Positions 42,696-51,301 of a DNA stretch of 64,000 bases are shown here, one piece after another. Below the pieces are notes generated by a model that did no database searches, was not told the DNA's origin, and worked only from the letters and a program-made list of their open reading frames with translations. Position 1 is the stretch's first letter. The number at the start of each line of letters is the position of its first letter. Source of the DNA: an uncultured Bacteroidales bacterium (GTDB taxonomy: Bacteria > Bacteroidota > Bacteroidia > Bacteroidales > UBA3663). The translations under genes and the position numbers were made by a program. The stretch covers positions 38,248 through 102,247 of the forward strand of contig CAJOLH010000015.1 in the NCBI GenBank assembly GCA_905235375.1, given 5' to 3'.

Positions 42696-43976
42696 ATGAA
42701 GAAAAACCTCGAGACCATCTGCGTTCACGGCGGATGGAAGCCCCAGAAAGGCGAACCCCAGCAGTTGCCTATTTACGAGAGCACCACATTCAAGTATGAA
42801 ACCAGCGATCAGATGGCACGTCTCTTCGACCTGAAGGACGACGGCTACTTCTACACCCGCCTTGCCAACCCCACCAACGATGCCGTGGCCAAGAAGATTG
42901 CCGCCCTCGAAGGCGGTGTAGGTGCCGTCCTTACCTCCTCGGGACAGGCTGCCAACTTCTACGCCATCTTCAACATCTGCGAAGCTGGCGACCACTTCGT
43001 CACATCCAACACCATCTACGGCGGCACGTTCAACCTCTTCGGCGTGACGCTCAAGAAACTCGGCATAGAATGTACCTTCATCGATCCCGATTGGGACGAC
43101 GAACGTATCGAGGCTGCCTTCCGTCCGAACACGAAATGCTTCTTCGGCGAAACTATCTCCAACCCCGGTGGAAACGTGTTCGACATCGAGCGATTTGCCA
43201 AGATGGCGCACCGCCATGGCGTGCCCCTCATCGTCGATAACACCTTCGCCACGCCCATCAACTGCCGTCCCTTCGAATGGGGCTGCGACATCGTGACCCA
43301 CTCCACCACAAAATACATGGACGGACACGCCGCACAGGTGGGCGGTGCTGTAGTCGATTCGGGCAACTTCGACTGGGATGCCTACGGCACGAAGTTCCAC
43401 GGCCTGACCACGCCCGACGAGAGCTACCACGGCCTCACCTACACCAAGGCTTTCGGCAAGATGGCCTACACCACCAAGCTCGTCAGCCAGCTGATGCGCG
43501 ACTTGGGCAGCATCCCCTCGCCCTTCAACGCTTATATCCTCAACCTTGGCCTTGAGTCGCTGGCACTGCGCATGAAGCAGCATTGCGCGAATGCCCAGAA
43601 GGTTGCCGAGTGGCTGGAGAAGAACCCGCGTGTGAGCTGGGTGAACTACTGCGGCCTGCCTTCTAACAAGTATTATCCCTTGGCGCAAAAATACCTGCCC
43701 AACGGCTCGTGCGGAGTCATTGCCTTCGGCCTGAAGGGAACGCGTGAGGATGCCATCCGCTTCATGGACAACCTCGACTTCATCTCCATCGTCACCCACG
43801 TCGCCGATGCCCGCACCTGCGTGCTCCATCCCGCCAGCCACACCCATCGCCAGCTCTCCGAAGAACAGCTTCGCGAAGCAGGCGTCGCTCCCGACCTCGT
43901 TCGCCTCTCAGTCGGCATCGAAAACGTCGATGACATCATCGCCGACCTTGAGCAGGCGATGGCTAAGATGGGATGA
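42696..43976 (+). CDS. metY: O-acetylhomoserine sulfhydrylase / aminocarboxypropyltransferase
   Basis: The 426-aa PLP enzyme makes homocysteine from O-acetylhomoserine and sulfide in methionine synthesis. It has YTRLANPT near residue 53, LTSSGQAAN near 79, and the PLP lysine in THSTTKYMDGH (Lys206). GDHFVTSNTIYGGTFNL and SVGIENVDDIIADLEQA at the C-terminus are typical of the MetY branch rather than MetB. The length is normal. It follows an iterated-word leader and ends before a strong terminator, so it is monocistronic. Confidence 0.92.
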   Translation: MKKNLETICVHGGWKPQKGEPQQLPIYESTTFKYETSDQMARLFDLKDDGYFYTRLANPTNDAVAKKIAALEGGVGAVLTSSGQAANFYAIFNICEAGDHFVTSNTIYGGTFNLFGVTLKKLGIECTFIDPDWDDERIEAAFRPNTKCFFGETISNPGGNVFDIERFAKMAHRHGVPLIVDNTFATPINCRPFEWGCDIVTHSTTKYMDGHAAQVGGAVVDSGNFDWDAYGTKFHGLTTPDESYHGLTYTKAFGKMAYTTKLVSQLMRDLGSIPSPFNAYILNLGLESLALRMKQHCANAQKVAEWLEKNPRVSWVNYCGLPSNKYYPLAQKYLPNGSCGVIAFGLKGTREDAIRFMDNLDFISIVTHVADARTCVLHPASHTHRQLSEEQLREAGVAPDLVRLSVGIENVDDIIADLEQAMAKMG

Positions 43977-44016
43977 TGTGTTTTTAACACGAATTATCGT
44001 GAATTATCGCAAATTT

Positions 44017-44045
44017 AATGCCGGCAGATGGGTTCTGTCGGCATT
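44017..44045 (+). terminator. terminator after metY
   Basis: AATGCCGGCAGA / TCTGTCGGCATT stem (one G-U pair) with a 5-nt loop, then a T-rich tail. The preceding 30 bp contain the words ACGAATTATCG/TGAATTATCG. Confidence 0.8.
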
Positions 44046-44187
44046 ATTGTTATTTACCTCTTCGGATAGATGGAGTCGCGGCAAATACTACTCCCCAATA
44101 AGGAGCCAGTACGTATATGTCGTTGCAATCCCAACTTTCGATTAGAAAAGGCACAGCATCCCACAATGCCGCACCTATCGATTGCTC

Positions 44188-44886
44188 TTATTCTTTGGGA
44201 AGCTTGATAAGTCCCGCTTTCTCAAGGATGGGCAGAACATGAGAGGCAGCTTTTCGCTTCGACTCGTCCTTCTCGTTCCAATACAGTTGTTGAAGGTCTT
44301 CACGATCCTTGACAATCTCGTGCATCTCCTCATCGTCCATCAGCTGGAGGATAATATGTCCCTTTTTATCTGTTCCACTCGAAACGACATAGCAAACCAT
44401 ATCCTTCAACATGTCACTGGCAATCATTCCGCCTGCAATTCCACCGCCAATAGCGCCACCAAGCACTCCGAAAACGCCAGCAATGGCTCCAGCGTTCATT
44501 GACTCCTTACGGCCAATCTTTCGGTTGACAAAAAGCAGGTCGTTCTGTCCCATGCGGATCGCTCTCGAATAACCGTTGCCGAAGCGGGCTTTCTCATAGC
44601 GAAGATTACGGCAGTTCACATAGATGGTATCTGCCTGCATCACGGCGAAAATTTCCTTCTTCAACATTTTGTCGATGGTCTTATCTCCTGTTTTCAAAAT
44701 AAAGTCACTTCCACCCCACCATACCTGATGAGTCTTGCTTTGTTGATCGAAACAGACGGTGTCCAAGGGCTGCCAGCGGCCAGCTACAAAATCTTCATAA
44801 GTGTTGCAGTAACGGCACTGTGCCTGGAGTGTAACGGATGTCAGCATAAGGAGCGACATCAGAAAGAGGATAAAGATTTTTTTCAT
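44188..44886 (-). CDS. secreted or envelope protein with glycine-zipper segment (DUF6563-like)
   Basis: A 232-aa protein with a signal peptide (MKKIFILFLMSLLMLTSVTLQAQ). The domain TIYVNCRNLRYEKARFGNGYSRAI resembles a small Bacteroidota family that I associate with DUF6563, from memory. At about 130-155 the segment AIAGVFGVLGGAIGGGIAGGMIA is a glycine-zipper membrane helix. The C-terminus is charged and helical. Function unknown; an envelope stress or surface role is a guess. It converges with metY. Confidence 0.6.
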   Translation of the reverse strand: MKKIFILFLMSLLMLTSVTLQAQCRYCNTYEDFVAGRWQPLDTVCFDQQSKTHQVWWGGSDFILKTGDKTIDKMLKKEIFAVMQADTIYVNCRNLRYEKARFGNGYSRAIRMGQNDLLFVNRKIGRKESMNAGAIAGVFGVLGGAIGGGIAGGMIASDMLKDMVCYVVSSGTDKKGHIILQLMDDEEMHEIVKDREDLQQLYWNEKDESKRKAASHVLPILEKAGLIKLPKE

Positions 44887-45088
44887 ACGATTTGATGTAA
44901 TAGCATATTTTAATTAAAGAAATATAGAACTCATCGTTCTTCTACAATATAACGTATCAGGGACGAAATTATTGTCTTTGGGCGTTAGTTTTTCTCAAAG
45001 AATCGCCGCAATTTATCTTTGTTATGTTGCGAACCTCACGCCGATTTGTTTCAAAGGACTCCAAAAATATCAAAAAAGACGAATAAAT

Positions 45089-45120
45089 TTTGGATTTACC
45101 ACTTTTATACCTTATCTTTG
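45089..45120 (+). promoter_or_regulatory. promoter for the MFS sugar transporter
   Basis: TTTG (45089-45092), a 20-bp spacer, TATCTTTG (45113-45120), 39 bp before the start. Confidence 0.78.
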
Positions 45121-45159
45121 CACACGTTTTTATTTACCTTTCATTTAATAATACCTGTT

Positions 45160-46632
45160 ATGCAACAAAACGAAAAGGGTAGCAAAGGCTACTTGTTTGG
45201 TATCGTGTTGGTAGCCGTTCTGGGCGGATTGCTCTTCGGTTACGACACCGCTGTCATCTCTGGAGCCGAGAAAGGCTTGCAGGCCTTCTTCAAGGGAGCC
45301 GACGGATTTGTTTACACCGACTACATCCACGGCTTCACATCTTCGTCAGCACTCATCGGCTGCATCATCGGCTCGGCACTCTCGGGTCTGTTTGCCACAA
45401 GCTTCGGGCGCAAGCGTTCGCTCATCTTCGCCGGTGTCTGCTTCTTCCTCTCTGCCTGGGGAAGCATGAGTCCAGAGACGGGCATCCTTGCAAAGGGCGA
45501 ACCTACGATGACGCTGCTCGTAGTCTTCAACCTATACCGCGTGCTCGGCGGCATCGGCGTTGGCATGGCATCGGCCATCTGCCCGATGTATATCGGCGAA
45601 GTCGCACCTGCCAACATCCGAGGTATGCTTGTCAGCTGGAACCAGTTCGCCATCATCTTTGGTCAGCTCGTCGTCTATTTCGTCAACCTCGTTATTCTGG
45701 GCTCACATGCCAATCCCATCTATGATGCCGTGTCGGGCGTAATCACCAACTTTACCGAAGCACAGTGGACCATCGAAACCGGCTGGCGATATATGTTTGG
45801 CAGCGAAATGGTGCCTGCCGGACTCTTCACCCTGCTTATCTGCTTTGTGCCCGAGACACCGCGCTATCTTGCCATGACTGGACAGGACGAGAAGGCACTG
45901 CACGTCCTTTCGCGCATCAATGGTTATTCGAAAGCGGTTGACATCCTCGAAAACATCAAGAACACCGTGGCCGAAAAGAAGGAGCGCCTGTTTGCCTACG
46001 GCTTCATGTGCATCTTTGTGGGCGTGATGCTCAGCGTATTCCAGCAGACTGTCGGCATCAATGCCGTGCTCTACTATGCACCGCGCATCTTCGCCGACAT
46101 GGGCATGGACAATCCAATGATGCAGACTGTCATCATGGGCATCGTCAACATCACGTTCACACTCGTGGCTGTGTTCACCGTCGAGAAGCTGGGCCGCAAA
46201 CCGCTGCTCATCACTGGCTCTCTGGGTATGGCCCTCGGTGCCTTGGGTGTGGCTGTCACCTTCGGCAACGAATCGTTGAGCATCGTTACCATGCTCAGCA
46301 TCATGGTCTATTCGGCCTGCTTCATGTTCTCGTGGGGGCCCATCTGCTGGGTATATATCTCCGAGCTCTTCCCCAACACCATCCGTGGTGCTGCCACCGC
46401 CATTGCCGTGGCCTTCCAGTGGATCTTCAACTTCATCGTAAGCTCTACGTTCGTGCCGTTGTTCAATATGCACATCACCCCTGGCGACGACTTCGGCCAC
46501 TGGTTCACCTACGGCCTCTACGGACTCATCTGCATCATTGCTGCCATCTTCGTCTGGAAGCTCGTTCCCGAGACCAAGGGCAAGTCGCTCGAAGATATGT
46601 CACGTCTCTGGCGTGAACGCAACAAGAAGTAA
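45160..46632 (+). CDS. MFS sugar:proton symporter, XylE-like
   Basis: The ATG at 45160 gives 490 aa, the XylE length; longer frames would begin upstream of the promoter. Sugar-porter signatures are present: GGLLFGYDTAVISGA in helix 1, FGRKRSL in the 2-3 loop, RVLGGIGVGMASAICPMYIGEVAPANIRG near 130-150, FQQTVGINAVLYYAP in helix 7, PETPRYL and the closing PETKGKSLEDM. It is most like D-xylose/proton symporters, but arabinose or glucose cannot be excluded. There is no adjacent isomerase or kinase. Confidence 0.9.
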   Translation: MQQNEKGSKGYLFGIVLVAVLGGLLFGYDTAVISGAEKGLQAFFKGADGFVYTDYIHGFTSSSALIGCIIGSALSGLFATSFGRKRSLIFAGVCFFLSAWGSMSPETGILAKGEPTMTLLVVFNLYRVLGGIGVGMASAICPMYIGEVAPANIRGMLVSWNQFAIIFGQLVVYFVNLVILGSHANPIYDAVSGVITNFTEAQWTIETGWRYMFGSEMVPAGLFTLLICFVPETPRYLAMTGQDEKALHVLSRINGYSKAVDILENIKNTVAEKKERLFAYGFMCIFVGVMLSVFQQTVGINAVLYYAPRIFADMGMDNPMMQTVIMGIVNITFTLVAVFTVEKLGRKPLLITGSLGMALGALGVAVTFGNESLSIVTMLSIMVYSACFMFSWGPICWVYISELFPNTIRGAATAIAVAFQWIFNFIVSSTFVPLFNMHITPGDDFGHWFTYGLYGLICIIAAIFVWKLVPETKGKSLEDMSRLWRERNKK

Positions 46633-46652
46633 CGCTTAATCGCTGATTAAAC

Positions 46653-46705
46653 AAAGGACGGAAACGTCGGACACCTACAAGAAATCCGCGTTTCCGCCCT
46701 TTATT
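46653..46705 (+). terminator. terminator after the MFS transporter gene
   Basis: A 14-bp stem with one mismatch, AAAGGACGGAAACG (46653-46666) / CGTTTCCGCCCTTT (46689-46702), followed by ATTTT. Confidence 0.75.
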
Positions 46706-46913
46706 TTGTAGTCAACTCCTGATAGAGCGAGAAGAGTCGGGCGAAGCAACCACTCTGAACGACAATTCGGTGCGGGCGACATCCATCTTGCAGATTTGCT
46801 CCGCGAGGAGGTTCATGTTGTGAAAACGGTCGTAGTCCGAGGGTTCATGGTTAAGGGTTGAGGATTCATGGTTAAGAGCGCCATCGAATTGAGATGGCAT
46901 AGCATCGAGGTCA

Positions 46914-47075
46914 TCAGGCCAAGGGGCGAGGATGAACGGGATCCATATTGAGGGAGCCAAAGAGGGGATCTCGATGGGCAATAACGATGGTGATGAGGTA
47001 AATGCCGCGCTCGTAGTAGTCGTGACCTTTGTAATGCGGACGATGGGACGGGTATTGTGGGATGGGGATCGTCAT
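46914..47075 (-). pseudogene. truncated Y1 (REP-associated, IS200-like) transposase relic
   Basis: The ATG at 47075 directly follows the riboflavin-kinase fusion stop (TGAATG). The 53-residue frame reads HRPHYKGHDYYERGIYLITIVIA, then HRDPLFGSLNMD, the usual N-terminus of RAYT/Y1 transposases, and stops at 46914. The HUH and catalytic Tyr motifs are missing. Downstream, after the words AACCATGAATCC/AACCCTTAACC (46835-46875), another frame ending at 46712 (NMNLLAEQICKMDVARTEL) may be a further fragment of unknown origin. Confidence 0.5.
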
Positions 47076-48122
47076 TCAATCATGTTTGCTGTATGTGGTT
47101 TGGGCGTCAGGTAACTGCGAACAAGCCTTGACGGCCTGTAGGTCGCGGGCGAGTTGTGCCTTGAGATCTTCAAGTGACTCCATCTTGCGCTCATCGCGGA
47201 TACGGTCGATGAAACGCAGGCTGAGACGCTGGCCGTAGAGGTCGCCACTGAAGCCGATGAGATGGGCCTCGATGGTGAGACGGTGCTCATTCTCGACCGT
47301 GGGGCGATAGCCAACGTTGACCATTGCCAGAAAGCGGCGGGCATCGGGAAGTGTAGCAATGGCGGCATACACGCCACGACGCGGAAGGTCGGTTTCATTT
47401 CCTTCGGCAGCAATGTTTGCGGTAGGATAACCCAGCCGGCGTCCCAACTGATGACCGCGCACGACGATGCCCGATATCTCCTCGCCCATGGTCACGAAAC
47501 GGAACTGCTGGCCGCGATACACCATCTTGACCAACGCGAAACGCACGAGGTCGGCAAGCAGACGGATGGCGCTCTGTCGCGAGAGTGTTACCCGACGGCA
47601 GAACTGATTGAGCGTAAGTCCGGCTTCGCCCTCCTTGGCGAGCAGGTCGAGAGCGGTGGCCTGTTGCTCGGTGAAACGCATCAGCGAACCGACATCGTGC
47701 TGTTCGCTGCGCCAAAGGGCAAGATGGACGGGCGTGGCCACGATGTTCTCGTCGGCGACACGCACGTATGCACGCCAACGTCCATCCTCTTCACGTGCCA
47801 TAACGGGGCGGTCGGTCGAAGCAGGGATGGTGGCGATGAGCACCGTGTGACCTTCGGCTTTCACCGTTTCCCACGTGCAATCGACTTCGGGCCGACATCC
47901 AGTGTGGGCAGCAGCATCAATCATGTAGATCTCCTCGTCGCTGCGCACGCCCGCTATCGTCCCATTGTCGCGCACACCGACGAGCAGCCGCCCGCCCTTC
48001 GTATTGGCAAAAGCGGAGATGCTGTGGGCAATCTTGCTCACGCTGGATATCTCGTATTTGAAATCCTGTTGCTGATGTTCGCCCTCGGCGATGAGTTCGC
48101 TCAGGCGGTCCTTGGGTTTCAT
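47076..48122 (-). CDS. AlbA_2 / winged-helix / riboflavin kinase fusion protein
   Basis: The start at 48122 overlaps the GNAT stop by 4 bp and gives 348 aa. Residues about 8-135 are an AlbA_2 (Schlafen-type) domain: HQQQDFKYEISSVSKIAHSI, SAFANTKGGRLLVGVRDNG, RAYVRVADENIVATP. Residues about 148-210 look like a winged helix (TEQQATALDLLAKEG, LSRQSAIRLLADLV). Residues about 215-335 form a whole riboflavin kinase domain: GHQLGRRLGYPTANI, RRGVYAAI, VNVGYRPT, TIEAHLIGFSGDLYG, and RDERKMESLEDLKAQLARD. No FAD-synthetase domain is present. In related bacteria I know the first two domains as a free ~205-aa protein. The arrangement parallels archaeal HTH-riboflavin kinase regulators, so it may be an FMN-sensing repressor; this is inference. 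Confidence 0.82.
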   Translation of the reverse strand: MKPKDRLSELIAEGEHQQQDFKYEISSVSKIAHSISAFANTKGGRLLVGVRDNGTIAGVRSDEEIYMIDAAAHTGCRPEVDCTWETVKAEGHTVLIATIPASTDRPVMAREEDGRWRAYVRVADENIVATPVHLALWRSEQHDVGSLMRFTEQQATALDLLAKEGEAGLTLNQFCRRVTLSRQSAIRLLADLVRFALVKMVYRGQQFRFVTMGEEISGIVVRGHQLGRRLGYPTANIAAEGNETDLPRRGVYAAIATLPDARRFLAMVNVGYRPTVENEHRLTIEAHLIGFSGDLYGQRLSLRFIDRIRDERKMESLEDLKAQLARDLQAVKACSQLPDAQTTYSKHD

Positions 48123-48616
48123 TTCTCTTTCGTTGTAATGGTTTTCTGGAAAGCCAGACGCGGGTCGCCATTGGTCAGATGGATAATGCCGCAATAGGTG
48201 AAGCCGAACTTTCGAAGCAGGTGCTGCATCGTCTTGTTGTCGGCATGGGTGTCGATACGCACGGTGTCGGTGAGTGCAAACGCATAGTCGAGCACACGAC
48301 TCATCACGCCATGTACCTTTGTGCCCGAAGCTATGCGATGGATCACGTAGTACGGATGGTCGTTGAGCCATTGGCCTTCATAAATCTCGGCATACGTCGG
48401 GTCGGGGCCTTCGATGAGGGCGAAGGTGGCCACAGGTTCAACGTCCTCCTCCATCACATAGCTGACGCCACGCTCCACGTCATCCTCAATCTGCTGACGC
48501 GAGGGATGTCCATCGGCCCACTGATGGATATTACCTTCGGCCACCATCTTCTTACGCGCCTCGTCGATGAGAGCAAGGATGGCAGATATATCGTCCGTAG
48601 AGGATTTGCGTATCAT
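48119..48616 (-). CDS. GNAT-family N-acetyltransferase
   Basis: The start at 48616 (MIRKSSTDDISAILALID, 165 aa) is preferred to a longer frame with a non-family hydrophobic extension. VATFALIEGPDPTY is the beta4 region, VIHRIASGTKVHGVMSRVLDYA matches the acetyl-CoA loop with some divergence, and DTHADNKTMQHLLRKFGFTYCGII is the C-terminal GNAT signature. The substrate is unknown. It is the first gene of a two-gene operon with the riboflavin-kinase fusion (4-bp overlap), under a good promoter. Confidence 0.85.
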   Translation of the reverse strand: MIRKSSTDDISAILALIDEARKKMVAEGNIHQWADGHPSRQQIEDDVERGVSYVMEEDVEPVATFALIEGPDPTYAEIYEGQWLNDHPYYVIHRIASGTKVHGVMSRVLDYAFALTDTVRIDTHADNKTMQHLLRKFGFTYCGIIHLTNGDPRLAFQKTITTKEK

Positions 48617-48651
48617 GAGGCTTTCTGAACTTATCTTTTCTAATTTTGGCA

Positions 48652-48683
48652 CAAAGGTACTATATTCTGGCCAATTTACCAAA
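48652..48683 (-). promoter_or_regulatory. promoter for the GNAT / riboflavin-kinase fusion operon
   Basis: Minus strand: TACCTTTG (48652-48659), a 20-bp spacer, TTTG (48680-48683). Confidence 0.78.
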
Positions 48684-48794
48684 ATAAAGAATAAATAAAA
48701 GTAAAAATATGAACATTTGTCAGTCATTTTACATAAAATTCATAAAAAAAACAGAATTTCACGTTCAAAAGCCCTCCATTTACGAAATAATAAC

Positions 48795-48802
48795 TATCTT
48801 TG
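48795..48802 (+). promoter_or_regulatory. -7 element for the VTC operon
   Basis: TATCTTTG, 38 bp before the ATG; no TTTG at the standard distance. Confidence 0.5.
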
Positions 48803-48840
48803 CACATCGAAAACTATATAAAATGCGTTAAATCACCCCA

Positions 48841-49644
48841 ATGGTTGAAACTAAAGCGTCTGTCTTAAAGCAAATCAACGAAGTACTGGAGACATACCAG
48901 CCCATTTCGCTCGAAGAGATGAGCGCCGTGAATCTGATGAACCGCATCGATGCCAAGTTCGTCATTCCGCTGGTCAAGCTGAAGCCTCTGCTCCAAACCG
49001 CCGCCTCACAGTACTATGTTCAGGTGCTGGGAGGCAAGCCCACAGCTGCCTATCATACCATCTACCTCGACACCGACGATCACCGCATGTACAACCTGCA
49101 CCAGACGGGCCGCAAGGTGCGACAGAAGATCCGTGTGCGCACCTACGAGGAGACAGGCACCACCTTCCTCGAAGTGAAGAACAAGAATAACCACGGACGC
49201 ACCAAGAAGAAACGCATCGAGGTGCCCAACTTCGAGAGCATCTTCCACAGCGATGAGGCACGGCAGTTCTTAGAGCAGAAGTCGTGGTACACCATCGACC
49301 AACTGCGACCCCACGTCGAGAACTTCTTCGACCGTATCACCCTCATCAACCACGGCATGACCGAACGCCTTACCATCGACCTGGGTCTGCGCTTCCACAA
49401 CTACGAAATAGACACACGCGCCGACATTGGTCACTGCGTGGTCATCGAACTGAAGCGCGACGGCCTCACCCATTCGCCGATGCAGGATATCTTCCTCGAT
49501 ATGCGCATCCTCCCTGGAGGCTTCAGCAAATACTGCATCGGTAGCGCATTCACCAATCCCGCCTTGCGCCACAACAACCTCATCGAAAAGATGCGCCGCG
49601 TGGAGCGGTTTCGCCAGATGCAGGAGGGATTGCTGCTTGATTAG
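48841..49644 (+). CDS. VTC-domain polyphosphate polymerase-like protein
   Basis: The 267-aa soluble protein is a triphosphate-tunnel metalloenzyme of the VTC type. Basic tunnel residues are visible in MNRIDAKFVIPL, KVRQKIRVRTYEE and KKKRIEV. Acidic metal ligands appear in TTFLEVKNK and HCVVIELKRDG, followed by a C-terminal FSKYCIGSAF. In yeast the VTC domain makes polyphosphate from ATP. In bacteria it is usually next to DUF4956 and CotH proteins; here DUF4956 follows but no CotH gene is seen. It heads a four-gene operon. Confidence 0.86.
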   Translation: MVETKASVLKQINEVLETYQPISLEEMSAVNLMNRIDAKFVIPLVKLKPLLQTAASQYYVQVLGGKPTAAYHTIYLDTDDHRMYNLHQTGRKVRQKIRVRTYEETGTTFLEVKNKNNHGRTKKKRIEVPNFESIFHSDEARQFLEQKSWYTIDQLRPHVENFFDRITLINHGMTERLTIDLGLRFHNYEIDTRADIGHCVVIELKRDGLTHSPMQDIFLDMRILPGGFSKYCIGSAFTNPALRHNNLIEKMRRVERFRQMQEGLLLD

Positions 49645-49795
49645 AAAGTAGTAAAAAGGGAGTAAAAGGGGAGTAAAAAAGGGAGTAAAAGGGACAATAC
49701 TACCGCCTTTCGAAAAGAACTCCCTAAAATAAGAAGCCCTAACAACATTTGTCCCTTTTTCTCCCTTTTTACTACCCTTTTACTACCCTTCAATA
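49645..49795. repeat. GTAAAAGGGA island with inverted arms between the VTC and DUF4956 genes
   Basis: Left arm 49650-49692 (GTAAAAAGGGA words), core 49693-49758, inverted right arm 49759-49790 (TCCCTTTTTAC words). The transcript could fold into a long hairpin and alter the ratio of upstream to downstream expression. The core ends CATTTGTCCC, as in the 38.8-kb island (CATTCGTCCC). Confidence 0.8.
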
Positions 49796-49831
49796 ACACT
49801 TAACATCTTTAACACCCCTTCATAAACAACT

Positions 49832-50497
49832 ATGGATTCTGAACTTCTCGACATTGGCTCCGAACTGATCAAGCCAATTGGCATGACCGACTTTTTGTTG
49901 CGTCTTCTCATCAACGTGCTGTTTGTCATCGGCATCATTCACTTCCTCTATTATCGCCGTTCGCGTCGCGCCGACTACTATTTCACTTTTGCCATCATTT
50001 CGCTTTCGACGTTCATGATTGTGGCATTGCTGGGCACCGTGAAACTCAAGACGGGCTTTGCACTGGGTCTCTTTGCCATCTTCTCAATCATTCGTTACCG
50101 AACGGAGTCGATGCCTGTGCGCGAGATGACCTACCTCTTTGCCATCATCGCCATTTCGGTGGTCAACGCCCTGGCAGGAGATGCCGTTGGCTGGGTTGGT
50201 CTGATTGCCATCAATGTCATCTTCGTCATCGCCATCTCACTCGCTGAACTGACGCGCAAGATGAAGCATCTGGCGTGCAAGTTCGTCAAGTACGACCGCA
50301 TCGACCTCATTGTCCCTGCACGTCGCGCCGAACTTATCGCCGACCTGGAGAAACGCTTGGGCGTCACCATACGTCGCGTCGATGTAGGCACGGTCAACTT
50401 CCTAAAGGACATGGCTCTTCTGAAGGTTTGGTATGAGCCAGAAGACGGCAACGAGGAAAACACGGTCGATGAACTCAGCAAGGTGCCAAATTTTTAA
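49832..50497 (+). CDS. DUF4956 membrane protein
   Basis: A 221-aa protein with four hydrophobic helices in the first 145 residues and a cytosolic C-terminal domain (RIDLIVPARRAELIADLEKRLG, RVDVGTVNFLKDMALLKVWYE). Typical DUF4956 signatures are FAIFSIIRYRTESMPVREMTYLF near residues 85-105. The family almost always accompanies VTC-type polyphosphate polymerases and may couple polymer synthesis to membrane translocation; that role is inferred from neighbourhood only. Confidence 0.87.
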   Translation: MDSELLDIGSELIKPIGMTDFLLRLLINVLFVIGIIHFLYYRRSRRADYYFTFAIISLSTFMIVALLGTVKLKTGFALGLFAIFSIIRYRTESMPVREMTYLFAIIAISVVNALAGDAVGWVGLIAINVIFVIAISLAELTRKMKHLACKFVKYDRIDLIVPARRAELIADLEKRLGVTIRRVDVGTVNFLKDMALLKVWYEPEDGNEENTVDELSKVPNF

Positions 50498-50542
50498 TCT
50501 CAAGACAATCTTTCTTGAGAATCTAAGACACACATTATTCCG

Positions 50543-51295
50543 ATGAAGAAATACATTCTATTTATTCTGACCCTGCTACCCATGGTCAGCATGGCGCAGT
50601 CGGATGCCGGACTTTGGACATCGGTCGGCATCGACAAGAAAATCAACAAGAAACTCTCCTTTGGCTTGGAAGGTGAATTTCGTTCGCGCAACGACTTCAA
50701 GACCGCCGACCGATGGAGCATTGGCCTCGATGGCACATACAAGTTCACCAAGAAGTTCCGCGTGGCAGCAGGCTACACTCTCCTGAATGACAACCGCAAG
50801 GAAAAAATCTCCTATAACAACGATGACCCCTCGTCGCTCAACTACTACAACAACTGGCGTCCCTCCTACTGGACCGTTCGCCATCGTGTCTTTGCAGGCT
50901 TCGGCTTGAGTACTGGTGTCGGACGCTGGTCGTTCTCACTGCGCGAACGCTGGCAATACACCTACCGCCCCGAGAAGACCACCACGCGCTACGACTTCGA
51001 CAATGCTAAGTGGGAGGACACCACCGTCAAGGGCAAGGCGAGCAACGTGCTGCGTAGCCGCATTCAAGCGGAATACGACATTCCATACTGCACCTGGACA
51101 CCCTACGCCAGCGTGGAGCTCTACAACGCATGGTCAGTCCAAAAGGTGCGCTACACCATCGGAGCAGACTGGAAAATCAACAAGAAGAACAGTGCAGGCA
51201 TCTACTACCGCCTCCAGAACGAGCGTAGCAGCAACGATGATGACGAAGATTCGAACATGAACATCATCGGCCTGACATACAATTTCAAATTCTAA
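50543..51295 (+). CDS. DUF2490 outer-membrane beta-barrel protein
   Basis: A 250-aa protein with a signal peptide (MKKYILFILTLLPMVSMAQS) and short amphipathic strands ending in an aromatic residue (GLTYNFKF), an outer-membrane barrel. SDAGLWTSVGIDKKINKKLSFGLEGEFR and VRHRVFAGFGLSTGVGRWSFSLRERWQY are the DUF2490 pattern. It could be an exit pore for the product of the VTC/DUF4956 pair. It starts 45 bp after DUF4956 and 6 bp before the next gene. Confidence 0.85.
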   Translation: MKKYILFILTLLPMVSMAQSDAGLWTSVGIDKKINKKLSFGLEGEFRSRNDFKTADRWSIGLDGTYKFTKKFRVAAGYTLLNDNRKEKISYNNDDPSSLNYYNNWRPSYWTVRHRVFAGFGLSTGVGRWSFSLRERWQYTYRPEKTTTRYDFDNAKWEDTTVKGKASNVLRSRIQAEYDIPYCTWTPYASVELYNAWSVQKVRYTIGADWKINKKNSAGIYYRLQNERSSNDDDEDSNMNIIGLTYNFKF

Positions 51296-51301
51296 GCAGT
51301 A

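Noticed and set aside
42573-43847. 424-codon minus-strand frame antisense to metY
   Set aside because: A shadow of metY codon bias; metY has all family motifs and normal length.
44188-44886. Toxin or lysis protein because of the glycine-zipper helix
   Set aside because: It has a signal peptide and a conserved soluble domain; the glycine-zipper alone is common in envelope proteins.
47262-48197. 311-codon plus-strand frame opposite the riboflavin-kinase fusion
   Set aside because: It opposes a gene with complete family motifs and has no domain of its own.
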